DNA from: Vogesella aquatica
GTDB lineage: Bacteria > Pseudomonadota > Gammaproteobacteria > Burkholderiales > Chromobacteriaceae
Reading direction: 5' to 3'
Assembly: GCF_028548455.1 (NCBI RefSeq)
Contig: NZ_JAQQLF010000028.1
Location: forward strand, 1-58,681
Length of the DNA: 58,681 bases
Positions 9,243-17,695 of this stretch are shown one piece after another. The translations under genes were made by a program, and so were the position numbers. Numbering within the stretch: the stretch's first letter is position 1; each line of letters begins with the position of its first letter. The notes beneath the pieces are model-generated. The model was not told where the DNA came from and made no database searches. It saw only the letters and a list, made by a program, of their open reading frames with translations.

Positions 9243-9678
9243 TCCCTTTGTCGTTGGCCTGTCTTTTTGGCTGATGGGGTGACGGATGCAGGCCACCTAT
9301 GCAAAGTTACTTAGCCAGAAAGAGGGTGTCGCGATTTCTGTGTAAATCGGCCATTACTTTTTGGATTGCTGACAGACCTCTTTGGTGGTGCTCCCACGCG
9401 AATGCATTGCGGATTTGAAGTGCGTGATGGTGGTGGCATTTAGGTGCGCAGGCATGCCGGTTTTGAAGTGCGAATTAATGGCGGAGTCCGTGCGAATACT
9501 CACAAAGCGGACAGTGCAACTGAATTTCGTGAATGACCGCTGAGTAGCAGTTGCTGCCGGTCGCAACCGTGCCATCAGGTCACGGTTTGCTTCCGAGAGC
9601 GGTCAACTTGAGTAATCAATTCAGGTCATCCACTCCAGTCTTCGGCGATGTATATATCGGCACTACGCACTTCTCTCT
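9243..9678. other. Gene-free spacer between convergent cargo genes
   Basis: Convergent spacer without a believable gene on either strand. The 11-mer TTTGAAGTGCG occurs twice (9414-9424 and 9462-9472), 48 bases apart. The rest looks like decayed sequence. Nothing else is supported here. Confidence 0.4.
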
Positions 9679-11817
9679 TCATGCTGAAGGTGACAGCCTA
9701 TTCTGAAGCTCGGACCAAGTCATCTTGACCCAAAAACTCGCCACAGCTTTCTGGTCAAGGAAGTAGACCTCGAGATTGGGGTCTTGGACGGGAGCCAACA
9801 ATAATCTGAACCGCTCGTCCACCATACCCACCCCATGTCTGCCGTTCTGGCTGAGCATGACGGCCGGCCAACGACAACCGCTCTCAAAAATCTTCCGAAT
9901 GCTTTCCTTCATGCCTCCCCAATCGAGCGCCATATCGGGCAACTCGCCAACGGTATGTAGGACAGCCGGCACGACTTCATCTAGCCCACTTGCGCCATGA
10001 TCACGAAAAGCAGAAAGCAGATCTGATGCCGAAATCGAATAGATCTGCAGAGACTGTGCCGCCAGCGCGTCAGCTGAATCGATCCCGATCCTGCGGAGGA
10101 ATACCCGAAGCGCATGAGTCCTCTCAGGCTCTATGTCGAAGGGTTGGAGCTCGACTAGGACAGGCACCAACATCTCACGAAGCGAATCCGCAAGTACATC
10201 AGCGTGCGCCTCTAAAAACTGACGCCGCTCCGACTCGTCTAACCATTCGCTGAAGAACGCTGCGCCCCAACGCCCTAGTTCGAAACAGCGCTGATGCACA
10301 GGGTGATCGCCTCCGATCAAGTGCTTCACGGCCCACTCGCAAAGTTCTGCTGTAGATGATGCGCGCTTATCCGGGGTGGTCGATAGAGGTGGCGGAGGCT
10401 CGTCAACCTCCTTCACTGTGCGATAAATCTCTGCCATCTCAATAGCAACCCGTGTCGCCTCTAGCATGCTCCATTGGAGCAAGGGACTCAGCTTTCTGGC
10501 TTCATCTTCAGATTCATCAGCAATCCTGGCAAACAGTTCGTGCAAGCCCAGCTTGACCCCCGCGTTGAAGGCCTCGCTGCATCGAACGATGCCATCGGGA
10601 AATGGAATGTCACCACAGATATTTCCGATCAATGGGAATGCAACATCCGGGTTAGTCCAGTCAAATCCGTGACGGTCGATATACGCCATGTACCTTCCGC
10701 GAACGTCTGGATAGCAGATGAACTCTCGCGCATAGTCGCCAAGGCTTCCCCAGAACTCGAAGTACACCGGGGACGCCCGCCGCCTGAGAAGCGTCATCTT
10801 TTCCTCCCAAGTGCAGTCGGTCTCAAACGTCGGATGGTACTTTCCCCGAAGTACTGGGAAAGATTCCTTTGCGATTTTGTAGAGCGATGTCGGGGCTTGA
10901 GATATGACGTCTGCAACATGCTTGTCCAGATACTCCGTCAGTTGAGACGACCGAATCGCAAGCCCATGCTTGCTGCACCAAGCGTACATTGCGAGCGGAT
11001 CCACGCCGCATAGCGTGAGGCTCCAGTGCCCGTTCCCAAATTGGGCGTGATCCCACCACAACATGGCGAACCCATGGGATTCATGTCGATCTCCCGACCT
11101 AGCAATGATGTTGATCGCTGTGATTAGCTCAGCGGGAATTGACTGGTCTTCGTCTTCATCGTTGCCTTCCTCCTTGTAGAGATAGAGGTCGATCGATTGC
11201 AGTGCCTCGTGAGGAAGCGTACTGCTTCCCCGAAGCTGCCAGGCGTCAGGAAGGTGACAAGCTAGGGTGAACGGCCGCTGATCAGCCACGACTTTGAGCG
11301 CAAGGCAATTCTTTCCTGACCACGTGTTGAAATTCGCAACTGCGTGGTTCAAGAGGACGTCCCAATGCGTGGATATCAATACGAAATTCACATCAAAATC
11401 ACCCAGGAATGGAAGCGTATTCCTTAGTTCCTGTTCATACCCCGCTAGTTCGGTGACGGCTTGCCGCTCAGTCAACTTGTCTCGTTTGACCTCGAATACC
11501 ACCAGTGTTCGTGACTCGGGGTTGAAGCACAGGATGTCAGGACGTAGCACCTCTCCGGTTGTCAAAGAGATGCTTTTGTCGACAGCAATAACGTCGAGCA
11601 GTCCCAGGCTCTTCAACACGACAGAAGCAGCGCGTACGTTCGCTCGTCGCGACAGGTGATCGAAACCAAAAGCCGGAACTCCGGTTCTTTTTTTAATCGA
11701 TTCGATAACAGCGTCGATGCTTTCTTGTTCGTCTATGGCGTCGAGCAACTTTTCGTCCTCGATCAACTGAACTAGCCACTCTGTGATTTCGCTTTCAAGC
11801 GATGTACTACTGGCCAT
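9679..11817 (-). CDS. 712-residue protein with N-terminal PD-(D/E)XK nuclease-like domain
   Basis: I do not recognise the full-length family. The N-terminal 200 residues show a restriction-endonuclease-like core. Counted from the upstream ATG at 11829, these are D98 (RPDILCFNPES), then E113 and K115 (LVVFEVKRDK). A helical region (NVRAASVVLKSLGLLDVIA) precedes it. The C-terminal 500 residues are mixed alpha/beta, rich in Trp and acidic residues, with no motif I can name. The first ATG (11829) is disfavoured because GGAGGTGAGG sits directly before the second ATG, giving start 11817. The gene stands alone, convergent with the previous operon. Position among transposon cargo suggests a single-gene defence nuclease, but that is inference only. 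Confidence 0.7.
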   Translation of the reverse strand: MASSTSLESEITEWLVQLIEDEKLLDAIDEQESIDAVIESIKKRTGVPAFGFDHLSRRANVRAASVVLKSLGLLDVIAVDKSISLTTGEVLRPDILCFNPESRTLVVFEVKRDKLTERQAVTELAGYEQELRNTLPFLGDFDVNFVLISTHWDVLLNHAVANFNTWSGKNCLALKVVADQRPFTLACHLPDAWQLRGSSTLPHEALQSIDLYLYKEEGNDEDEDQSIPAELITAINIIARSGDRHESHGFAMLWWDHAQFGNGHWSLTLCGVDPLAMYAWCSKHGLAIRSSQLTEYLDKHVADVISQAPTSLYKIAKESFPVLRGKYHPTFETDCTWEEKMTLLRRRASPVYFEFWGSLGDYAREFICYPDVRGRYMAYIDRHGFDWTNPDVAFPLIGNICGDIPFPDGIVRCSEAFNAGVKLGLHELFARIADESEDEARKLSPLLQWSMLEATRVAIEMAEIYRTVKEVDEPPPPLSTTPDKRASSTAELCEWAVKHLIGGDHPVHQRCFELGRWGAAFFSEWLDESERRQFLEAHADVLADSLREMLVPVLVELQPFDIEPERTHALRVFLRRIGIDSADALAAQSLQIYSISASDLLSAFRDHGASGLDEVVPAVLHTVGELPDMALDWGGMKESIRKIFESGCRWPAVMLSQNGRHGVGMVDERFRLLLAPVQDPNLEVYFLDQKAVASFWVKMTWSELQNRLSPSA

Positions 11818-11829
11818 CCTCACCTCCAT

Positions 11830-12834
11830 TGCTGAATTTCAGGCGTCGCTATTTTCTTCCTATTGCGCGTTCACTAGATTTGCGATGTGTTCCCGTCGCA
11901 GCTTCGAGAGGCATGTGTCACGACCAGTCCGTGAACCCAGCCTCTTTGAATCGTCGGAGCAGCAATGGTTTCGTGGTGTTGCGCAAAGCGACCACCGGCT
12001 TCAACTCTGGCAGGAAGTACCGAGCAATGTCCAGTTTCAGTGCCAGCGGTCTTCAGACTGCCAAATTTGAACGTCAGCAGCCAGCCTAAAGCAGGCTTCC
12101 TCTGCCACAACTGTAGGCGACTGCTTTGGCCGACCTGCTGCCTTCCCACCTGGAGCAGCGACAGGTCGTCGACCTAAACGGTCTCTCGACAGGTAAGAGT
12201 GGGGCGACAGGTTTACACGGGATACCGGACACGCCTGGTTTTGGCTTTTCTAAGCCCCCTCCACATGGACCTAGCGTTGTGCTGAACTCGTGCATTTCTT
12301 GCACAAGTTGGAACCTCCCCTCTGGAAGCAATGTGCAAAAAGTGCACATTACAGCCAGTGCCGACGCTAAAGCCTTCTGCTACAGAACACGGGAGGACGT
12401 CGCCGATCAAGTGCCCTGCGATAGTCCAAATAGAAGTACCTCGGCCGAAGGCAAGACCGAACTGCCACCAACCAAGCTGAAGCATTGACAACAGGTCGGC
12501 CAAAGTCGTCACTCGAATCTGAATCGAAAATGGCTGTTTTGATTGGAACGAGCCTCTTCTAAGCAATGTACAAAATTGCTTATTACCAAGATATCAAAGC
12601 CACAGTGCTTATGAGTGCATGCAAATTTCCACATACGAGGTTTTACATAGACATCGCCCAGTCGGAAATATTACAAATTGATTTTAATACCGTACCAAGC
12701 TAGCAACGCCCCCTCTCGCATCAAGAGGATGGCCCTATTTCAATGATTCCTAGTGTACAAGACGCGTAAGGCTTGTTCCTTAATATCGTCATCACTATTT
12801 TAGTAGTGACCTGATAGCAATAATGTCATAGGAC
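11830..12834. other. 1-kb gene-free region with inverted and direct repeats inside the transposon
   Basis: No credible gene on either strand. CTGCTTTGGCCGACCT at 12121-12136 is identical to 2258-2273. Short perfect palindromes occur at 12330-12350 (AATGTGCA, AAAAG, TGCACATT) and 12561-12581 (AAGCAAT, 7 bases, ATTGCTT), with a weaker one at about 12288-12310. The 45-50 bases ending at the two strong palindromes look like diverged copies of one unit (shared GGAAC, CCTCT, AAGCAATGT and ATTAC). TCACTA-TTTTAG-TAGTGA near 12793-12810 could help terminate tnsD. The region resembles old recombination or insertion debris. Confidence 0.45.
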
Positions 12835-14535
12835 TCACTTCTCTATTGACCTTGTCAGGCTAGTAAGTAAATACCCAGACAATGGAAAGTCCGAAAAACG
12901 TCTGCCAAGCACTGAAAAACCAGGGATATGACGCTGAAAAGCACTCCGACTATTCACGAACTTGAATTGAGGAAACATCCGGCTACGAATCGAATACAAC
13001 AACATCTGAGCACTAAGAGAAATATCTGCTTCAGAAAAATCAAATCCAGGCTTCTCGAGTTGGGCCCACTCACTTACCCGGTTCCTTAGATGCTCTAACA
13101 GCCACACTTTATCATGCCGAATTAGAAACCAGCATAGCTTATATTTAAGCTGCAATGGCAGAGGCTTTGCTTCAAAGCATGAAGAGATATCCAGAGATAC
13201 TAGATGCTCCCTGGCCTCCTCAATTCGACGCGCCCTACGACCATTTTTCCAGCGTACTAGCATTGCTTGATCACGGTGAATAGCTGCACAAATTTGTGTT
13301 CGTGGAAACTTCAGTAGTTTTGACAACTCCATACTAGTTAGGCCTTTGTCTAGCGCGGACCCAAGCTGAGTGGCCCATTCTGAAGACCCTACCAACTCAA
13401 ATTTCATAAAAATGCCACGCAGTCTAAGTTGCTTCCGAAGTTGGGGCAATGAAATACCCAAGACGTCAGCCATATTAGAAAGGCTCCCTCCTACTGTGGT
13501 ATAGATCGCTTTCAGCTCAGCCTGTGATGGCAGCTCTTTTGAAACTAGCGGTGGTTCAAATTCTATAGTATCAACCTGCTCTCGTGGCATCTTCAAGTGA
13601 TGGTAGTAATCACTCCAGAATGTTGACGCATCACCCCATAGCCAATGCATGATTAGCAAATGACGCAATGGATGCAGAACCAACTTTTCATCATTCAATA
13701 GTTGGCAAAGAACTCGGCCAGATGATTCGACCGTCTCAGGAAGAAAATGGAGCTCTGGAATCGAGGCGAGACTACGACAATGCTCAATATAGGAGCTGGC
13801 AGCATCATCCCATTGTTTCTGGCCAGTATTATTAATCCAACCGTAGCTATATAACTTTTGATAGTACAAGGCCTGCAAGACATCTGCCTGCAGTACACCG
13901 CCCTCACGCACAATGCTAGAAATGAAATGCGCTAAACTCCTTGAAGAATCGAGCAACGGATCAGAAATAACGACAGATCGCAAATGTTCAATACATTCAA
14001 AAGGTAGCACCAGTTTGAAAGTAGCCGCATCACACAGATCAAGAACCTGAAGCGACACATCATGAATTTGGCATACCCATACGCCAGGCCACTGATGCGC
14101 TAGATGCCAGTAGCTCCATCCAGTTTGCCTACGATCTTCCTCAATACACCTAGGGCAAGCTTTCAGGGGATGATTGGTCCGTTTCTGATACGCGAGCCAG
14201 CTTAACCGCTTCGATAACGATCTTCCCCAACCCAGTAAAAGATCATTTCTTGCTGACGCAAAAGCAGCCTGGGAAAGGAATGTACGGTAAAAACCAAGTA
14301 GAGTTCCCTCCATGAGAAATACATCCGTAGAACTATCATCCCCTATCTGTATTTTAATTTTTTTTAAATGATCTGGAAAAGCATGACAAATATTATGCAC
14401 ATACTGTCCAAATATAATCTGACAAGTCTGATTATTACTTGGCAAACCCCAGAATTTATTCAACCGACTCACCCAACTAAAAAGAGTCTCATCTGGTATG
14501 CGCGCAAGAAGCGGATAAGCCGATCGTGTGATCAT
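12835..14535 (-). CDS. tnsD: TnsD/TniQ-family transposition target-selection protein
   Basis: TniQ-family proteins bind target DNA and recruit the TnsABC machinery of Tn7-like transposons; TnsD types recognise a fixed chromosomal site. The protein (566 residues from ATG 14535; TnsD of Tn7 is about 508) opens with the typical PDETLFSWVSRL. It carries the TniQ zinc finger at residues 127-158: CPRC, then GWSYWHLAHQWPGVWVC and H158 (ligands C127, C130, C155, H158). The C-terminal half has helix-turn-helix-like repeats (MADVLGISLPQLRKQLRLRG). An earlier ATG at 14559 is possible, but GTGAGGAAA precedes the one at 14535. The gene is AT-rich, reads inward from the nearby transposon end, and has no tnsABC neighbour in the window. 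Confidence 0.85.
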   Translation of the reverse strand: MITRSAYPLLARIPDETLFSWVSRLNKFWGLPSNNQTCQIIFGQYVHNICHAFPDHLKKIKIQIGDDSSTDVFLMEGTLLGFYRTFLSQAAFASARNDLLLGWGRSLSKRLSWLAYQKRTNHPLKACPRCIEEDRRQTGWSYWHLAHQWPGVWVCQIHDVSLQVLDLCDAATFKLVLPFECIEHLRSVVISDPLLDSSRSLAHFISSIVREGGVLQADVLQALYYQKLYSYGWINNTGQKQWDDAASSYIEHCRSLASIPELHFLPETVESSGRVLCQLLNDEKLVLHPLRHLLIMHWLWGDASTFWSDYYHHLKMPREQVDTIEFEPPLVSKELPSQAELKAIYTTVGGSLSNMADVLGISLPQLRKQLRLRGIFMKFELVGSSEWATQLGSALDKGLTSMELSKLLKFPRTQICAAIHRDQAMLVRWKNGRRARRIEEAREHLVSLDISSCFEAKPLPLQLKYKLCWFLIRHDKVWLLEHLRNRVSEWAQLEKPGFDFSEADISLSAQMLLYSIRSRMFPQFKFVNSRSAFQRHIPGFSVLGRRFSDFPLSGYLLTSLTRSIEK

Positions 14536-14740
14536 TTTCCTCACAACCTTCCAAAACATTGCAAATTAATACCATTATCATAATTTTTAAATTAATCAAT
14601 AACTATAACTTTCCGAATAATCGTCCAGCCCTCATATATAAGTCGTGCATAACACACATAAATAGGCAGAACACAACTCTTGCGGCCGACATCAAAATTT
14701 ATGCAGTATGGATTTCATATGTCCTGCGACTGTGCGTTTG

Positions 14741-14809
14741 TTTCCGACTTTAATGCTCTGTTTTCGACTTTAATAAACAGTTTTCGACTTTATTTGGCCG
14801 GAACAGACA
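14741..14809. mobile_element. Right end of the Tn7-like transposon with three 20-bp-spaced TnsB-type sites
   Basis: TTTCCGACTTTAAT (14741-14754), TTTTCGACTTTAAT (14761-14774) and TTTTCGACTTTATT (14781-14794) form three direct repeats with an exact 20-bp period. They are followed by TTGGCCGGAACAGACA. Tn7-like ends begin TGT (here read on the minus strand, so ACA on plus) and carry a ladder of roughly 20-22-bp TnsB sites. The terminus is therefore at 14805 (GAACA) or 14809 (GAACAGACA). The other end is outside the window, so the 5-bp target duplication cannot be checked. The GC step and the tnsD gene alongside support the call. Confidence 0.75.
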
Positions 14810-14836
14810 GCGACGGTGCACCAAGCCAAACACTAC

Positions 14837-14852
14837 TAGACTGACCAGTCTA
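14837..14852. promoter_or_regulatory. TetR/NemR-type operator in front of the TetR gene
   Basis: TAGACTGACCAGTCTA has perfect 7-base arms (TAGACTG/CAGTCTA) 11 bases before the TetR ATG, so autorepression is likely. It resembles the E. coli NemR box and the second copy at 15532-15546. Confidence 0.65.
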
Positions 14853-14863
14853 TTTGCCCTATC

Positions 14864-15481
14864 ATGCACCCCATGGCACGAGAACGACTGCACACCGACA
14901 CCCGCGAACACATCCTGGCCACCGGCGAGGCGCTGATCCATGGCCGCAGCTTTACGGCGATGGGCCTGACCGAGCTCTTGAACGAAGCCGGGGTACCGAA
15001 GGGGTCGTTTTACCATTACTTCAAGTCGAAAGAAGACTTCGGCGTGGCCATGCTGACCCGCTATTTTGCGATGTACCGCGAGCGTGTCGGCCTGCTGCTG
15101 GCCGATGACAGCATCGGCGATGGCCGGGCCCGGCTGCTGGCCTACTTCCGGCAATGGCTGGACCACCACGCCCGCTGCGAGGCGCACAGCTGCCTGGCGG
15201 TAAAGCTGGCGGCCGAGGTATCCGACCTGTCCGAACCGATGCGGCTGGCGCTGCACGAAGGCATGGACGCCATCGTGCACAGGTTGGCCGCGTGCATTCG
15301 CGCTGGCCAGGCCGACGGCAGCATCAAGCCGCAGCTGCCACCGGATGAAACCGCCTACGCGCTGTACAGCCTGTGGCTGGGCGCCGCGCTGATGCAGAAA
15401 ACGCAGCACAGCCTGCTGCCGCTGCAGGCCGCGATGACACATACCGAAGGCCAGCTGGCGCCCTGCCGCCCGGCAGCCTGA
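14864..15481 (+). CDS. TetR/AcrR-family repressor (NemR-like)
   Basis: 205 residues (202 if the second ATG, 14873, is used; neither has a clear ribosome site). The N-terminal helix-turn-helix is typical: ILATGEALIHGRSFTAMGLT, then LNEAGVPKGSFYHYFKSKEDF. The C-terminal ligand-binding domain contains SCLAVKLAAEVSDLSEPMR, with Cys residues that could sense electrophiles as in NemR. A TAGACTG-type operator lies just upstream and another before the nitroreductase gene, and the downstream genes match the NemR regulon (flavin reductases acting on quinones, maleimides and aldehydes). The Tn7-like element ends about 55 bases before the ATG, so its promoter may have been shortened or replaced. The regulator call is firm; the NemR parallel is inferred. 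Confidence 0.85.
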   Translation: MHPMARERLHTDTREHILATGEALIHGRSFTAMGLTELLNEAGVPKGSFYHYFKSKEDFGVAMLTRYFAMYRERVGLLLADDSIGDGRARLLAYFRQWLDHHARCEAHSCLAVKLAAEVSDLSEPMRLALHEGMDAIVHRLAACIRAGQADGSIKPQLPPDETAYALYSLWLGAALMQKTQHSLLPLQAAMTHTEGQLAPCRPAA

Positions 15482-15531
15482 TACACACACACCGTTTGCC
15501 CACGCGCAGGCGGTTTTTTTGCAGCATAATC

Positions 15532-15546
15532 TAGACGACTGGTCTA
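15532..15546. promoter_or_regulatory. Second TetR/NemR-type operator, before the nitroreductase gene
   Basis: TAGACGACTGGTCTA (arms TAGAC/GTCTA) shares its arms with the site at 14837-14852 and lies 24 bases before the nitroreductase start. It probably controls the nitroreductase-nemA unit. Confidence 0.65.
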
Positions 15547-15570
15547 ATAACTTATTCTTCGGAGCTTGTG

Positions 15571-16311
15571 ATGAACCACGCACTTGAACAGATGCAGCAA
15601 CACCGCAGTATCCGCAGCTACCAGGACAAACCCGTACCGGCCGAGGTGCTAGACGCGGTACTGCGCGCCGCCTGGCACGGCCCTACTTCCATCAACGGCC
15701 AGCAGGTATCGCTGGTGGTGGTACAGGACGCCGCCCGCCGTGCGCGCATTGCCGAGATCGCCGGCGGCCAACCATGGATTGCACAGGCGCCTGTATTCGT
15801 TGCCGTGGTAGCCGACTTCTACAAGACCCGCCTGGGCGTGGCCGCCGCCGGTAGCGAGCAGGTTATCCACGACAGCGTGGAAGGCTTTGCCGTAGCCGCC
15901 GTGGACGCCGGCATCACCATGGGCAACCTGATGACCGCCGCCCGCGCCGCCGGCCTGGGCGTGGTGCCGATTGGCGGTATCCGCCGCGACCCGGCCGCCA
16001 TGATCGCGCTGCTGGGCCTGCCCGAGCTCACCTTCCCGCTGGCCGGCGTGGTGCTGGGTTACAGCGCCGACGACAGCGCCGTGAAGCCGCGCCTGCCGCT
16101 GGCGACGTTTGCCCACAGCGAGCGCTACGACGCTGCCGCCCTGCCCGGCCACATCGCCGCCTACGACCAGACCCTGCAACAGCACTGGCAAAACCTGGGC
16201 CGCGCCGACGGCGAGCCGTGGAGCCAGAGCATTGCCCGCTATTACCAGCAAGTGTATTTCCCGCAAGTGGCCCCGGTAGCACGCGCCCAGGGCTTTGGAT
16301 TCGACCGCTAA
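15571..16311 (+). CDS. NfsA-like flavin-dependent NADPH nitroreductase
   Basis: 246 residues, the usual length of the NfsA/FRP group, cytoplasmic and FMN-dependent. The start of the nitroreductase fold is MNHALEQMQQHRSIRSYQD, followed by HGPTSINGQQVSLVVVQD (FMN contact region) and GLGVVPIGGIRRDP, typical of NfsA. Such enzymes reduce quinones and nitroaromatics. The ATG at 15571 has GGAG seven bases upstream; a GTG three bases earlier is less likely. It is the first gene after the TAGAC-type operator, and nemA follows after 21 bases, so both are probably co-transcribed under the TetR protein. Confidence 0.9.
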   Translation: MNHALEQMQQHRSIRSYQDKPVPAEVLDAVLRAAWHGPTSINGQQVSLVVVQDAARRARIAEIAGGQPWIAQAPVFVAVVADFYKTRLGVAAAGSEQVIHDSVEGFAVAAVDAGITMGNLMTAARAAGLGVVPIGGIRRDPAAMIALLGLPELTFPLAGVVLGYSADDSAVKPRLPLATFAHSERYDAAALPGHIAAYDQTLQQHWQNLGRADGEPWSQSIARYYQQVYFPQVAPVARAQGFGFDR

Positions 16312-16332
16312 ACCGCAAGCAAAGGACACCTC

Positions 16333-17433
16333 ATGCAAGCCGATAAACTGCTGACCCCCGTGCGCCTGGGCGCCGTTACCCTGAACAACCGCGTGCTGAT
16401 GGCACCACTGACCCGCCTGCGCAATACCGAGCCGGGTGACGTGCCCACCGAGCTGGCCATCGCGTACTACCGCCAGCGTGCCGGTGCCGGCCTGATCATC
16501 AACGAAGGCACCCACATCTCTCCTACCGCCAAGGGCTACGCCGGCGCGCCGGGTATCTATAGCGAAGACCAGATCCAGATGTGGCAGCGCGTGAACGACG
16601 CCGTACACGCCGAAGGCGGCAAGATCGCCATCCAGCTGTGGCACACCGGCCGCATCTCGCACACCAGCCTGCAGCCGGGCGGCGAAGCCCCGGTGGCGCC
16701 GTCCGCCATTGCGGCCAACAGCAACACCAATATCCGTGACGAAAACGGCCAGCTGGTGCGCGCCCCGGTGTCCACGCCGCGTGCGCTGGAAACCGCTGAA
16801 ATCGCCGACCTGATCGAAGACTACCGCCGCGCCACCGACAACGCGCGCCGCGCCGGCTTCGACCTGGTGGAAATCCACGGTGCCCACGGCTATCTGCTGG
16901 ACCAGTTCCTGTCGCCCGTGGCCAACCAGCGTACCGACCAGTACGGCGGCAGCGTGGAAAACCGCGCGCGCATCGTGCTGGAAGTGCTGGATGCGGTAAT
17001 CGCCGAATGGGACGCCGACCACGTGGGCATCCGCCTGTCGCCGCTGGGCGTGTTCAACGGCCTGTCGGAAACCGACCAACAGGAGATGGCGCTGTACCTG
17101 ATTGGCGAAATCGCCAAGCGCAACATCGCCTTCCTGCACCTGTCGGAGCCGGACTGGGCCGGCGGCCCGGCCTGGAGCGACGACTTCCGCCAGCGCGTGC
17201 GTGCCATCTACCCTGGCAGCATCGTGGCGGCCGGTGGCTACACGCTGGAAAAAGCCGAAAAACTGATCGGTGCCGGCCTGATCGACGCCGTGGCCTTCGG
17301 CCGCAGCTTCATCGCCAACCCCGACCTGCCGGCCCGCCTGGCCGCCGGTGCCGCGCTGAACCCGCCGCGCCCGGAAACCTTCTACGGCGGTGGCGCCGAA
17401 GGCTACACCGACTACCCGGTACTGGGCGAGTAA
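16333..17433 (+). CDS. nemA: NemA-type old yellow enzyme (NADH:flavin oxidoreductase)
   Basis: 366 residues, the standard length of NemA (N-ethylmaleimide reductase), an FMN TIM-barrel that reduces activated C=C bonds. The start [20 protein letters not shown] and the active-site stretch [16 protein letters not shown] with [14 protein letters not shown] are diagnostic. The C-terminal phosphate-binding [19 protein letters not shown] is intact. AAAGGA precedes the ATG. It follows the nitroreductase by 21 bases and is followed by a spacer with hairpins, so the operon probably ends or is attenuated here. Confidence 0.93.
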   Translation: MQADKLLTPVRLGAVTLNNRVLMAPLTRLRNTEPGDVPTELAIAYYRQRAGAGLIINEGTHISPTAKGYAGAPGIYSEDQIQMWQRVNDAVHAEGGKIAIQLWHTGRISHTSLQPGGEAPVAPSAIAANSNTNIRDENGQLVRAPVSTPRALETAEIADLIEDYRRATDNARRAGFDLVEIHGAHGYLLDQFLSPVANQRTDQYGGSVENRARIVLEVLDAVIAEWDADHVGIRLSPLGVFNGLSETDQQEMALYLIGEIAKRNIAFLHLSEPDWAGGPAWSDDFRQRVRAIYPGSIVAAGGYTLEKAEKLIGAGLIDAVAFGRSFIANPDLPARLAAGAALNPPRPETFYGGGAEGYTDYPVLGE

Positions 17434-17483
17434 GCCCCCGCCCGGCGCTGGCTTGCCAGCAGCGGGCGCATAACGATGACATT

Positions 17484-17677
17484 GCCTGCGGCCAAGGTTG
17501 GCCGCAGGCCCGGCTGCAGACCAAGTACCGACCAAAGTCTTGCCGGCCCCGGCAAAGCCGGGCCGCTTCCGGTCAGGACATGCATCCGCAGCCTTGCTGT
17601 TTACACGGCAACCCCTGTGTGCACGGCAAACAGGGGTTGTCATCCATCTCTGCCTGCGGCCAAGGTTGGCCGCAGGC
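17484..17677. repeat. Two identical 26-bp palindromic repeats plus a hairpin in the nemA/DJ-1 spacer
   Basis: The same palindrome, GCCTGCGGCCAA-GG-TTGGCCGCAGGC, occurs at 17484-17509 and 17652-17677. Between them AACCCCTGT and ACAGGGGTT (17610-17618, 17630-17638) form another stem. The arms contain the 9-mer GTTGGCCGC that is repeated throughout the host part. The spacer (17434-17695) otherwise holds no gene; these stems could terminate or attenuate transcription. Confidence 0.75.
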
Positions 17678-17695
17678 CACTACGAGACACACACC

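Larger units (their letters stand above)
14536..14863. other. AT-rich terminal segment of the transposon and junction with host DNA
   Basis: About 270 bases of AT-rich non-coding DNA upstream of tnsD lead into the terminal repeats. Composition changes sharply to GC-rich host sequence after about 14,800, and the host TetR gene begins at 14864. The tnsD promoter should be here on the minus strand, but no clear pair could be chosen. Confidence 0.5.

Noticed and set aside
12213-12566. 117-codon open frame on minus in the 1-kb transposon gap
   Set aside because: Runs through palindromes and repeat units, has no ribosome site and no recognisable protein features.
12330-12581. dif/XerCD or integron attC-like recombination sites
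   Set aside because: The palindromes lack the dif arm consensus and the attC terminal GTTAGGC-type boxes; kept only as unexplained repeats.
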